From assembly GCA_947474595.1 (NCBI GenBank), contig CANJIV010000003.1, positions 1-64,000 on the forward strand: a stretch of 64,000 nucleotides of DNA, in the 5' to 3' direction. The number at the start of each line of letters is the position of its first letter. Position 1 is the stretch's first letter. This document shows, one piece after another, positions 42,547 through 51,183 of this stretch. The DNA comes from Solirubrobacterales bacterium. Its GTDB lineage: Bacteria; Actinomycetota; Thermoleophilia; Solirubrobacterales; Solirubrobacteraceae. The translations under genes and the position numbers were made by a program. The notes under the pieces were generated by a model, which ran no database searches, was not told the origin of the DNA, and saw nothing but the letters and a program-made list of their open reading frames with translations.

Positions 42547-42861
42547 TCAGCCGCGCTCGACGTCGGCTTGGGCTGGGGCATCGTGGCCGTCTAGCGCAGC
42601 GAAGTCGTCGACACTGAGGCGCAGATGAATCAGGCCGGGAACGATCCCAGCGACAAATTCAGCCTCGACGTACTTAGGTTTTTCGTGGCCCTCTACGGCC
42701 ACCGCCAACCCATCAAAGATGTCGTCGGAGGCTGATCCCAAGACCTCTTGAACCGTTCCCAGCGGCGCGTTGTCATCGGCGACAACAAGCCATCCTGGGA
42801 CGATCGAGTACCAAGAGACGGGATCCGGTTCGGGGTTCAAATCGGTCATATCCGACATCAT
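42547..42861 (-). CDS. PRC-barrel-like small protein
   Basis: The 104-residue protein has GWLVVADDNAPLGTV, SASDDIFDGLAVAV and KYVEAEFVAGIVPGLIHLRL, a strand pattern like PRC-barrel/DUF2171 proteins. These are often found near membrane or stress proteins; no function is assigned. Several ATGs are possible near the start (MMSDM). It ends between the DUF2252 gene and ftsZ. Confidence 0.65.
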   Translation of the reverse strand: MMSDMTDLNPEPDPVSWYSIVPGWLVVADDNAPLGTVQEVLGSASDDIFDGLAVAVEGHEKPKYVEAEFVAGIVPGLIHLRLSVDDFAALDGHDAPAQADVERG

Positions 42862-42905
42862 CTCAGCTCATTGCTGCGGGCGCGCCAAGCCACTAATTCA
42901 AGGCC

Positions 42906-43991
42906 TTAGCGATCGCGCAAGAACGACGGAATATCGATGTCACCATCTTCGATCTCCAACGAAGAGCGCTGGCGATCGTCCATCTTGACCTTGCGGTCGG
43001 TGCTCGAATCGCTGACAGTCTTACGTGCCCGCGATGGCGATGTGCGGCTGTGATGGAACCCGGTAGCGATAACGGTAACCCGGACATCTTCGGTCATCCC
43101 CTCATCGATCACGGCACCAAAGATGATGTTCGCGTTTGAGTCCGCAGCGCTTTCAACGATCTCAGCGGCCTCGTTGACCTCAAAGAGTCCAAGGTCAGTG
43201 CCACCTGTGATGTTGAGCAGGATTCCAGCTGCGCCCTCCACCGACTCCTCCAACAGTGGTGACGAGATAGCTGCCTTAGCGGCTTCGACTGCTCGATTTT
43301 CCCCACTCGAGGATCCGATCCCAATCAGTGCCGTACCGGCGTCACGCATGATTGTGCGCACGTCGGCGAAGTCGAGGTTAATCAGGCCAGGAATCGTGAT
43401 CAGATCGGTGATGCCTTGGACCCCTTGGCGCAGGACGTTGTCTGCCTCCCTGAATGCATCAAGAATGCTGGTGCGGCGCTCAACAACTGCCAATAGCTTT
43501 TCGTTTGGAATGACGATCAGCGTGTCGACCTGTTCGCGCAAGCGCTGGATGCCTTCTTCAGCCTGCTCGGACCGCTTAGAGCCTTCGAACTCAAACGGCC
43601 GGGTCACGACGCCAACGGTTAGCGCTCCGATTTCGTTCTTTGCGATCTCGGCGATGATCGGAGCTGCGCCGGTTCCAGTGCCACCACCCTCGCCAGCAGT
43701 AACGAAAACCATGTCGGCGCCTTTGAGTGCCTCCTTGATCTCATCGCGCGACTCGGCCGCTGCTCCTGCGCCCACCTCAGGGTTGGCGCCCGCGCCAAGC
43801 CCCTTGGTCAGCAGGTGACCGATGTTGAGCTTGATGTCGGCCTCACAGCCCTGCAAGGACTGTGCATCAGTATTCGCCGCGATGAACTCGACGCCGTGCA
43901 GGCCACCGTCCACCATCCGGTTAACGGCGTTGGTTCCGCCGCCGCCGACACCGACGACTTTAATGACCGCGAGGTAGCTTCCGCTTTCCAT
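42906..43991 (-). CDS. ftsZ: Cell division protein FtsZ
   Basis: The 361-residue tubulin homologue polymerises into the Z ring. GTP-binding motifs are [13 protein letters not shown] and [14 protein letters not shown], with FANTDAQ-like AANTDAQSL and the T7 loop [11 protein letters not shown]. The C-terminal conserved peptide [11 protein letters not shown], which binds SepF/FtsA/ZipA-type partners, is intact. It is the last gene of the dcw cluster and has its own promoter at 44057-44086. Confidence 0.98.
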   Translation of the reverse strand: MESGSYLAVIKVVGVGGGGTNAVNRMVDGGLHGVEFIAANTDAQSLQGCEADIKLNIGHLLTKGLGAGANPEVGAGAAAESRDEIKEALKGADMVFVTAGEGGGTGTGAAPIIAEIAKNEIGALTVGVVTRPFEFEGSKRSEQAEEGIQRLREQVDTLIVIPNEKLLAVVERRTSILDAFREADNVLRQGVQGITDLITIPGLINLDFADVRTIMRDAGTALIGIGSSSGENRAVEAAKAAISSPLLEESVEGAAGILLNITGGTDLGLFEVNEAAEIVESAADSNANIIFGAVIDEGMTEDVRVTVIATGFHHSRTSPSRARKTVSDSSTDRKVKMDDRQRSSLEIEDGDIDIPSFLRDR

Positions 43992-44056
43992 AGTGATGTC
44001 CGACCCTTAAGTTAGCGTTGAGAGTTTGTTCGTAAAAACAAAGCCCAGAAGGCCGC

Positions 44057-44086
44057 ACGGTATGCGCAAATGCAGGTGTTTGTCAA
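44057..44086 (-). promoter_or_regulatory. Sigma70-type promoter of ftsZ
   Basis: On the minus strand TTGACA (44086-44081) and TACCGT (44062-44057) are separated by 18 nt, ~65 nt before the ftsZ ATG. The 203-bp gap after ftsQ, unusual in this tight cluster, also holds two small inverted repeats (ACCCT/AGGGT and CTCAA/TTGAG) just after the ftsQ stop. Confidence 0.7.
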
Positions 44087-44194
44087 CACGAGAGTTTTTG
44101 CGCAAGTAGGTTTGCAGCCGGCGATGTCCGATCGTTGCTGGCTAGAGACCCTCAATCACTGCTTGAGATAACCCTCAGTTAAGGGTCGAGACTT

Positions 44195-45088
44195 TCAGGG
44201 GTTTGTGCCGCCCGAAGCCCAGTCAGGAGTTGAGCTCACCACTCCATCGCCAGGCGCAAATGGTCCAGCAACAGGGCGATCTGGTGCCCGTACGTCGATC
44301 AGTGCCGCGCCGCTGGCCGCGGGATCCGCTAACACGGTTGCGGCGGCGGCCCACTTGGCCTTGGCTTGAGCATCACTGCCAAAGATAACCCTGGGGCCAT
44401 TGACGAGCTTGACTTCGATCTCGCCGGCCGCTGTAGAGATTCGTTCGATTAGTTGCTGTAGAGCCTTCGGTGCAGCTGCGGCGATAGTCAGGGCGCTGCG
44501 GATAGGACCCGCGGTCACCTGACCACCCCCTGGGATGACGTCAATCGCGATAGCCGGTAGGTGACCGGAATTTGAGAGGCCGCGCAGGATCGTTCCGTCG
44601 GCAGCTATTAGTGTGCTGTCGCCGCCGCTCTCTAGCCGTGCAACGGGAGCGTTTTGCACCACATCGATTCGCATCCCATGCGGCTTGTCTGTCGTCACAC
44701 GGATCTGCCGAACGATCGGGAAAGGCTGGACCGCGGTCTCTAGCTGATCCATCCTGACGTGCAAAGTCGTCATATCGGAGGCCGCGCTCACCAGTGCGGC
44801 GCGGATCCGTGGCGCATCCGGACCAGTGAGGCCCGTGACGGTGACATTCTCGACGGCAACCAGTGATGAATCGCGCACCCAGAGATAGCCGCCGCCCACT
44901 ACAGCTGCGATTAGTAGGAGAAGCAACAGGATCCGCGGTCCGCGTCGGGAGATAAGCCGCGATCGGGGGGCAGTCGTGCTACGCCGCTGAGCGGTCGACC
45001 GAGCCTGGTCACTTGCGCGACGTCGAGGGAGTCGTGGGAGGGCAATTCGGGCGCTACTCACACCTCTATCGTTCGACCTGCGCGCCAC
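44195..45088 (-). CDS. ftsQ: Cell division protein FtsQ
   Basis: The 297-residue bitopic protein has a basic cytoplasmic N-terminus, one transmembrane helix (ILLLLLLIAAVVGGGYLWV, about residues 52-71), a POTRA domain (VENVTVTGLTGPDAPRIRAAL) and the FtsQ domain (VRQIRVTTDKPHGMRIDVVQ). It connects cytoplasmic and external division proteins (FtsB/FtsL). It starts 5 nt after murC. Confidence 0.92.
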   Translation of the reverse strand: MARRSNDRGVSSARIALPRLPRRRASDQARSTAQRRSTTAPRSRLISRRGPRILLLLLLIAAVVGGGYLWVRDSSLVAVENVTVTGLTGPDAPRIRAALVSAASDMTTLHVRMDQLETAVQPFPIVRQIRVTTDKPHGMRIDVVQNAPVARLESGGDSTLIAADGTILRGLSNSGHLPAIAIDVIPGGGQVTAGPIRSALTIAAAAPKALQQLIERISTAAGEIEVKLVNGPRVIFGSDAQAKAKWAAAATVLADPAASGAALIDVRAPDRPVAGPFAPGDGVVSSTPDWASGGTNP

Positions 45089-45093
45089 AACCC

Positions 45094-46470
45094 CTACCCA
45101 GCCCGCGCCGCGACGTCATCCGGGTCGGGCGCGACCACTAAAAGCCGAGCTAGATCGTCGATGTTGCCAGCGCCCAGAGCTAGCATCAGATCACCCTCCC
45201 TGAGGGTCGCGCGCAAGAATCTTTCGGCTTGCTCAAATCCAGGCATCCACGCCACTTGACGACCCTGACCAGCGTCGGCCGCGGCGCTCGCTATGAGAAG
45301 CCCGGAGACGCCGGGATACTCTGCGGGGTCCTCTCGGGCGCGGTAGACCTCGACTACCACCACAGTGTCAGCTAGTGCCAGCGCCTCGCCGAACTCCCGA
45401 TAGAGGGCTGCGGTACGCGAGTAGAGATGGGGCTGAAAGACGGCAACCAGCCGCTTAGGCGCGAACGTTCGCGCGGCTTGAAGAGTTGCTGCGACTTCAG
45501 TCGGGTGATGTGCGTAATCGTCGTAGACGACCGCACCAGCAGCAGTCACTCCGACGCGCTCAAAGCGTCGTCCTGTGCCGGCGAACTCGGCCATCCCAAG
45601 GGCTGCGGCTTTGAGGTTAGCGCCGGCCAAGCGAGCCGCGGTCAGTGCGCCTGTGGCGTTGAGGGCGTTATGGATCCCTGGCACAGGAAGGGAGACCGCG
45701 ATCGAGTCGAAGCTAAAACGCGACCCGCTCCCATCCATCTCAACGTCAGCGTCAGCGATCCCGTAAGCCTGAGCTGGACCATCGCGCAGCGCCAGCAGCC
45801 GAGGCTCATCACAGATAACCGCCTGGGGAGCCATCGCAAGAAACCGTCGTATCGTCTCTTCGAGATCCTGCAGTGATTGGTAAGTGCTGTGGTGGTCGAG
45901 CTCTAAGTTGGTGAGGACCGCGATCTCAGGATGGAGGTTGAGGAGGGAGCGATCAGACTCGTCGGCTTCAATAACGATCCACTCGCCGCTGCCCCATGCA
46001 GCGTTTGTGCCGGTCTCGGCGACAGTCGCTCCTGCCACATAGGCAGGGTCCATTCCAGCGGCGCGCAGAGCGCACACCGTCATCGCGGTTGTCGTTGTCT
46101 TGCCATGAGTTCCGGTAATCGCGATACAACGTTTGAGCGCACTAAGCTCGCCAAGAATTTCGCTACGGTGATGCTCGATCACGCCGCGCTGACTGGCGCC
46201 CAGGCGTTCAGGATTGTCCTGAGCAATGGCGCTGGATACGACGATCTCAAATCCCTTGCCGTCTGGGAGTGTGCTGAGAGCGTGCGGACCGATGACCGGA
46301 TCGACTCCTGCCGCGCGGACGTTGGCTAGGTATGGCGAGTCGGCTGCGTCGGATCCGCTGACCACCGCACCTAGCTCGACAGCGATGACAGCGAGCCCGC
46401 TCATCCCAGCGCCACCGATCCCAATGAAATGCAGGTGACGGCCGCTCCACGCTGTCGCTGTGGAGCTCAT
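45094..46470 (-). CDS. murC: UDP-N-acetylmuramate--L-alanine ligase
   Basis: The 458-residue ATP-dependent ligase adds L-Ala to UDP-MurNAc. It has the Rossmann N-terminus HFIGIGGAGMSGLAVIA, the ATP loop AITGTHGKTTTTAM, EADESDRSLLNLHP, and DDYAHHPTEVAATLQAAR. It overlaps murG by 4 nt. Confidence 0.97.
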   Translation of the reverse strand: MSSTATAWSGRHLHFIGIGGAGMSGLAVIAVELGAVVSGSDAADSPYLANVRAAGVDPVIGPHALSTLPDGKGFEIVVSSAIAQDNPERLGASQRGVIEHHRSEILGELSALKRCIAITGTHGKTTTTAMTVCALRAAGMDPAYVAGATVAETGTNAAWGSGEWIVIEADESDRSLLNLHPEIAVLTNLELDHHSTYQSLQDLEETIRRFLAMAPQAVICDEPRLLALRDGPAQAYGIADADVEMDGSGSRFSFDSIAVSLPVPGIHNALNATGALTAARLAGANLKAAALGMAEFAGTGRRFERVGVTAAGAVVYDDYAHHPTEVAATLQAARTFAPKRLVAVFQPHLYSRTAALYREFGEALALADTVVVVEVYRAREDPAEYPGVSGLLIASAAADAGQGRQVAWMPGFEQAERFLRATLREGDLMLALGAGNIDDLARLLVVAPDPDDVAARAG

Positions 46471-47531
46471 CTCTTGTTCGCCGCCGCGATGATCTCGCCA
46501 GCCACGTCATGGGCAGCTTGAGGTCGTGCTAACTGGCGGGATGACTTAGCCATCCCAGCCAGCCTTGATGGGCTGTCGAGCAGCTCTCCAACTGTGCGTG
46601 CCAGCAGCGGGGCAGTCAGCTCACTGTCGGCTATCACCACCGCTGCTCCGGCGTCTGCCATCCATGCCGCATTGGCCGCCTGATGATCGCCAGCAGCTTG
46701 GGGGTATGGGATTAGTAGTGCAGGACGCCCGTAGGCGGCGATCTCAAATACAGAACCGCCCGAGCGCGCGACCACGAGATCGGCCGCCAGCAGGGCCTCC
46801 CCGAACTGCTCTAGATACTCCCGCACGTCATAGCCTAGGCGCGGCGATAGGGTCGACGCAAAGCCGCTCGATCCTGTCACATGTAAGACGCGAAATGGTG
46901 CATCACCGAAGGCGACCACTGCGGCCTCATTGATCGATCTAGCGCCTAAAGAGCCGCCGAAAACCAGTACGCATGTTTCACCCTCTAAGAGATCAAAACG
47001 AGCGCGCGCGGCTTCACGATCGGTTGCGATTGGCGGGCCGGGACGTCCAGTCACGAGATACCGCGGCGCCGAACGGCCTTTAATCGGAAATGCGAGGCAG
47101 ACCTTTGCGGCCAGATGCGCGAGGAGCCGGTTGGTAAGACCGAGGTGGCTATCGGCCTCGGTTAGAACAACTGGGATCCCCATCATCGCCGCGGCGGCTC
47201 CGACCGGGCCGGCCACATATCCGCCACCACCCATGACTGCGGCCGGGCGAAGCTCGGCCAAGATAGAACGTGCCGCTAAGACTGCCGCCGCCGATCGGGC
47301 GACCGCGCGGATCGCCTTAAGCGGATTAGTACGGCTGATCCCCTCTACCCGAATTTGGCGCAGCTCGAAGCCCGCCGCTGGCACAAGCTCAAGCTCGGCG
47401 CGCTGCCCACCTACAAATATGACCTCGACACCTCTAGCCTGCAGCTCGGCGGCCACCGCGAGAGCCGGTACGACGTGCCCCGCCGTCCCGCCCGCGGCGA
47501 TCACGATCCGCGTAGCTTTGGTCAACTCCAT
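46467..47531 (-). CDS. murG: UDP-GlcNAc:lipid I N-acetylglucosaminyltransferase
   Basis: The 354-residue GT28 enzyme makes lipid II. Motifs: AAGGTAGHVVPALAVAAEL, VMGGGGYVAGPVG, VFGGSLGARSINEA, and the donor-site segment VVARSGGSVFEIAAYGRPAL. The ATG at 47531 is preferred; an in-frame GTG lies one codon before. The ftsW reading frame continues 98 nt into this gene. Confidence 0.96.
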   Translation of the reverse strand: MELTKATRIVIAAGGTAGHVVPALAVAAELQARGVEVIFVGGQRAELELVPAAGFELRQIRVEGISRTNPLKAIRAVARSAAAVLAARSILAELRPAAVMGGGGYVAGPVGAAAAMMGIPVVLTEADSHLGLTNRLLAHLAAKVCLAFPIKGRSAPRYLVTGRPGPPIATDREAARARFDLLEGETCVLVFGGSLGARSINEAAVVAFGDAPFRVLHVTGSSGFASTLSPRLGYDVREYLEQFGEALLAADLVVARSGGSVFEIAAYGRPALLIPYPQAAGDHQAANAAWMADAGAAVVIADSELTAPLLARTVGELLDSPSRLAGMAKSSRQLARPQAAHDVAGEIIAAANKR

Positions 47532-48765
47532 CACCTAGCTCTCTGGCTGACTGTGCCCGTGTGCGTCGCCGGGCAGGCTCGGAGACTGCCCGCAGGTGAA
47601 CCGAACCGCCGCCAGCGACGTTTAGTAGCAACCCCATCGTCGCCATGAGAACAATCAGCGTCGTTCCTCCATAAGAGACGAACGGCAATGGCACCCCTGT
47701 GAGGGGCGCGAGTCCTAGAACGGCGAAGACGTTGATCGATGCTTGACAGAGGATTAGAGAGGTCAGTCCGGTAGCCAGCAGCTTGGCATAGGCGCCAGTC
47801 GCTGCCCTAGCCGTACGAAATCCAGCGTAAGCAATCATCCCGTAGAGGGCTAGCACGCCGGCGACGCCCAACAGTCCGAGCTCTTCTCCAATCACGGCCA
47901 AGATGAAGTCGGTGTGAGCCTCTGGCAGGTAGAAGGCTTTCTGTACGGACTCTCCCAGGCCGACTCCGAAGATCCCGCCTGAGCCGAGTGCTATCTGGCC
48001 TTGCACAGCCTGAAAACCAGTACCAGTTGCATCTGCCCACGGATCTAAAAACGAAGTCAGTCTGGCGCTTCGATAGGGCTCCATCAGTGCGAATAGCAAG
48101 ACCAATACAGCGCATGCCCCGCCGATCCGTGCGAGCGTTGAGAGTGGGACGCCAGCCGCAACAAGAATCACCATAATTGTGAAGGCGATCACCAGTGCCG
48201 TGCCTAGGTCGGGCTGCATGAAGATCAGAAGGCATGCCGCACCGACGACTAGTAGCAGTGGACGCATCATCCCCTTCACCGTGCGTACCCGACGCGGGTC
48301 GGTGGCGATCAGCTGGGCGGCGTAGAGGACGAGCGCGACCTTCATCAGCTCTGACGGCTGAAACTGAATTGGCCCGGCGCCTAGCCACCGTTTGGCACCG
48401 TTGACCTCAACACCAAACCCGGGGGCAAGCACGAGCACGAGCATCACGAACGATGCGATCAGCAGTATCGGCGTAGCCTGCCGAATCGCCGAGAGGCCAT
48501 GGCGCGAGAGGACCCGCATGATCACGAGCCCGATCGCACCGTAGATCAGATAACGGATCAGATATCCCGACCCATTGCCGTCCCCTTGAAGAAGGTCTTT
48601 CGCTGATGACGCGCTGTAGACCATCACCGCGCCGAATGCGAGTAGTAGGAAGGTGGCCGTCAGCAGCATGCCGTATTCCAGAGGGCGAGCTACGCGGCGC
48701 TTGGGCAGCTGCTTGGACTGGGCCGACGGCCGACGCGCCTTCTCCTTTGTCTTAGATCGCGCCAT
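47434..48765 (-). CDS. ftsW: Cell-division lipid II polymerase FtsW
   Basis: The 443-residue SEDS protein has ten hydrophobic helices and the motifs GAKRWLGAGPIQFQPSELMK, FMQPDLGTALVIAF, PEAHTDFILAVIGEELGLLG and PFVSYGGTTLIVLM. It polymerises glycan with FtsI. The last ~50 residues are Arg/Gly-rich and arise from reading into murG in another frame; a TGATG stop/start exists at 47533-47529 in the +2 frame, so a small indel near the end of the gene could explain the overlong tail. Confidence 0.95.
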   Translation of the reverse strand: MARSKTKEKARRPSAQSKQLPKRRVARPLEYGMLLTATFLLLAFGAVMVYSASSAKDLLQGDGNGSGYLIRYLIYGAIGLVIMRVLSRHGLSAIRQATPILLIASFVMLVLVLAPGFGVEVNGAKRWLGAGPIQFQPSELMKVALVLYAAQLIATDPRRVRTVKGMMRPLLLVVGAACLLIFMQPDLGTALVIAFTIMVILVAAGVPLSTLARIGGACAVLVLLFALMEPYRSARLTSFLDPWADATGTGFQAVQGQIALGSGGIFGVGLGESVQKAFYLPEAHTDFILAVIGEELGLLGVAGVLALYGMIAYAGFRTARAATGAYAKLLATGLTSLILCQASINVFAVLGLAPLTGVPLPFVSYGGTTLIVLMATMGLLLNVAGGGSVHLRAVSEPARRRTRAQSARELGDGVDQSYADRDRRGRDGGARRTGSRGGRRAAG

Positions 48766-48768
48766 CGA

Positions 48769-50088
48769 TCACTCCCGCCCCGCGACAAGCCGACGGAAAT
48801 GCGCGCCACGCTCCTCGTAGTCGGCGTACTGATCGAAGCTCGTACATGCTGGCGAGAGTAGGACCACGTCGTCTCGCCTAGCTGCCGCTCGAGCGGCAGC
48901 AACGGCATGCTCAAGGTCGCCGTAATGCATGATCGGCAGATCTAGGCCAATAAGGTCGTCGGCGATCGCATCGGCCGCCTCCCCAAAGAGGTAAACCGCA
49001 CGACAGTGCGCTGCGATTGGAGACCTCAGGGCCGTGTAGCCCCCGCCCTTGCTGCGCCCACCGAGCAAGAGGTGAATGCCGGACTCAAAGGATGCCAGCG
49101 CTACTTGCGTGCTAGCGACGTTGGTCGCCTTGGAGTCGTTGACATAGAGCACTCCGTTGATGTCGGCGACCTCCTCGATACGGTGAGGAACGCCGGCAAA
49201 CGCCCTTAGGGCGGCGCGCACGGCGTTGCCCGACAGTCCGCGACCGAGAGCAACTCCAATCGCGGCCATCGCGTTGTCGAGGTTGTGGCGACCGCGCAAT
49301 CGGACCTCGCTCGTGCGAGTGAAGGCGTGATCGTTCCACCAGATCTGGCCCGAGTGAATCCCGACCTCATGCTTACGTCCTTCGCCGAAGGTAATCCGCC
49401 TAGCGTCTCCGGAGATGATCTCGACCAATTCGGCTGGAGCCACCGCTAGGTCGGTGGCATCTTGGCGAGCAAATGCCTGGAGCTTGGCGTCACGGTAGGC
49501 CTCCACGGTGCCATGGCGATCGAGATGATCTTCTCCCACATTGATCATCACGGCCGCCTCGGGAGCGAACGCCTCTGTGTCCTCGAGCTGGAACGAAGAG
49601 GCCTCGCAGATCACCGTGGCGCCGGCCTCAAGGTTTCCGACTAGGCCGCTTACAGCCGTACCGACGTTGCCCGCAACCGACACCGGCAGGCCCGCGTGGC
49701 GATACATCTCCCCAAGCAGCTCTGTAGTGGTCGTCTTCCCGTTGGTGCCGGTGACCGCTACGAACTCATTCGGGATCAGCCGCCAGCCTAGTTCGAGCTC
49801 GCCGATCACGGGCAAACCGAGGGCGCGTGCGGCCACGAGGACCGCTGCGTCCTGTGGTACGCCTGGACTCTTAATAACCGCCCGGACACGGGTAACGAGA
49901 TCGGTTCCACTGACACCTAAATGCACTTCGACACCGACGTCACGAAGCCTGCCAATCTCAGGATTGCCAGTGTCTAGGCCGATTACCTCTTCCCCGAGGC
50001 CGCGCAGAACGTAGGCGGCAGCGACCCCGGAACGGGCTAGACCGACGACCAGATACGGGCCGCCTGGCAGCAGTGGACGAGGTTTCAT
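48769..50088 (-). CDS. murD: UDP-N-acetylmuramoyl-L-alanine--D-glutamate ligase
   Basis: The 439-residue ligase adds D-Glu. It has YLVVGLARSGVAAAYVL, the ATP loop VTGTNGKTTTTELLG, EASSFQLED, and VNDSKATNVAST. The ATG at 50088 is chosen because the Rossmann fold follows directly; a 27-codon upstream extension is unlike the family. ftsW follows after 3 nt. Confidence 0.96.
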   Translation of the reverse strand: MKPRPLLPGGPYLVVGLARSGVAAAYVLRGLGEEVIGLDTGNPEIGRLRDVGVEVHLGVSGTDLVTRVRAVIKSPGVPQDAAVLVAARALGLPVIGELELGWRLIPNEFVAVTGTNGKTTTTELLGEMYRHAGLPVSVAGNVGTAVSGLVGNLEAGATVICEASSFQLEDTEAFAPEAAVMINVGEDHLDRHGTVEAYRDAKLQAFARQDATDLAVAPAELVEIISGDARRITFGEGRKHEVGIHSGQIWWNDHAFTRTSEVRLRGRHNLDNAMAAIGVALGRGLSGNAVRAALRAFAGVPHRIEEVADINGVLYVNDSKATNVASTQVALASFESGIHLLLGGRSKGGGYTALRSPIAAHCRAVYLFGEAADAIADDLIGLDLPIMHYGDLEHAVAAARAAARRDDVVLLSPACTSFDQYADYEERGAHFRRLVAGRE

Positions 50089-50210
50089 AACAAGCGGATT
50101 CTGCGCTAAGGGCCGGTCGCCTCCCCGAATTTGGCCTAAATCGTTGCTTGAGTCTTTAGAACACCCCAAAAAGAGGGCGACAAAGGGTGCCCGCAGCGCC
50201 TAGACGCAGC

Positions 50211-51179
50211 TCAGTGGATGCTGGCTTGGTAGACCGTAAATCCAATCGCGCTGAAAGCGGCGGCAACGATCCAAAAACGCAAGATGATCTTAGTCTCCGA
50301 CCATGCCGCGAGTTCGAAGTGATGGTGAATCGGCGCCATTAGAAAAATCCGCTTGCGCCATGCCTGAAACGAAATCACTTGAATCACCACCGAGAGCGCT
50401 TCGATCACAAAAATACCGCCGAGCACGATCAGCAGTATCTCGGTCTTAGTCATGATCGCTAGGCCGGCTATTGCGCCGCCAAGACCCAACGAACCGGTGT
50501 CGCCCATGAATATCTGCGCCGGGAAAGAGTTAAACCAGAGAAAGCCGATACAGGCACCAACCAAGCAGGCCGAAAGCAGAGCAAGGTCCTCCTGGCCGGT
50601 GGTTATGAACGTAATGCCGATGTAGGAGAGCAGTGTGATTGCGGTACAGCCTGCCGCGAGGCCATCGAGCCCATCGGTGAGGTTCACAGCACTCGTTGTC
50701 CCCGCCACGACGAGATATATGAAGAGTGGATAGAAGGGGCCGAGATCGACCTGATAGTCAACAAACCGCAGACGGATCGTAGGCGGCAGGTTTGCCCACT
50801 TAGTAGCCGCAACCCAGAGCCCCACGGAGATCAGAACGGTGACTAGGAGCTTTGTTCTTGCCCGCACGCCAAGCGAACGCCGCTTAACGATCTTCATGTA
50901 GTCATCGGCGAACCCAAGTGCTGCGCAGGCCAGAGCGACTCCGAGCACTGAGAGCGGCTGCGCCTTGTAGTCGGTCAGGATGAGAAACGGCGCCGAGACC
51001 GCCAAGAAGATGATGATCCCGCCCAAGGTCGGCGTACCGGACTTTGATTGATGGCCCGCGGGACCTTCTGCTCGGATGTTCTGGCCGAACTCGCGGTGCC
51101 GGATAAAAGCGATGAACCGCGGACCCAAGAAAATACAGATCAGCATCGAAGCCGTTCCGCCGATCAAAATCATGCCCAT
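50211..51179 (-). CDS. mraY: Phospho-N-acetylmuramoyl-pentapeptide-transferase
   Basis: The 322-residue polytopic enzyme makes lipid I. Motifs: KSGTPTLGGIIIFLAV, FADDYMKIVKRRSLG, NLTDGLDGLAAGC, FMGDTGSLGLGG, and the HHHFELAAWSETKI loop. The ATG at 51179 has a GAAGGG ribosome site and lies 4 nt after the murE stop; a longer frame begins within murE. A 122-nt gap separates it from murD. Confidence 0.96.
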   Translation of the reverse strand: MGMILIGGTASMLICIFLGPRFIAFIRHREFGQNIRAEGPAGHQSKSGTPTLGGIIIFLAVSAPFLILTDYKAQPLSVLGVALACAALGFADDYMKIVKRRSLGVRARTKLLVTVLISVGLWVAATKWANLPPTIRLRFVDYQVDLGPFYPLFIYLVVAGTTSAVNLTDGLDGLAAGCTAITLLSYIGITFITTGQEDLALLSACLVGACIGFLWFNSFPAQIFMGDTGSLGLGGAIAGLAIMTKTEILLIVLGGIFVIEALSVVIQVISFQAWRKRIFLMAPIHHHFELAAWSETKIILRFWIVAAAFSAIGFTVYQASIH

Positions 51180-51183
51180 GTCG

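Noticed and set aside
43123-43818. Long open frame (231 codons) antisense to ftsZ
   Set aside because: Shadow of ftsZ; low-complexity Ser/Ala/Pro composition typical of an antisense frame in GC-rich DNA.
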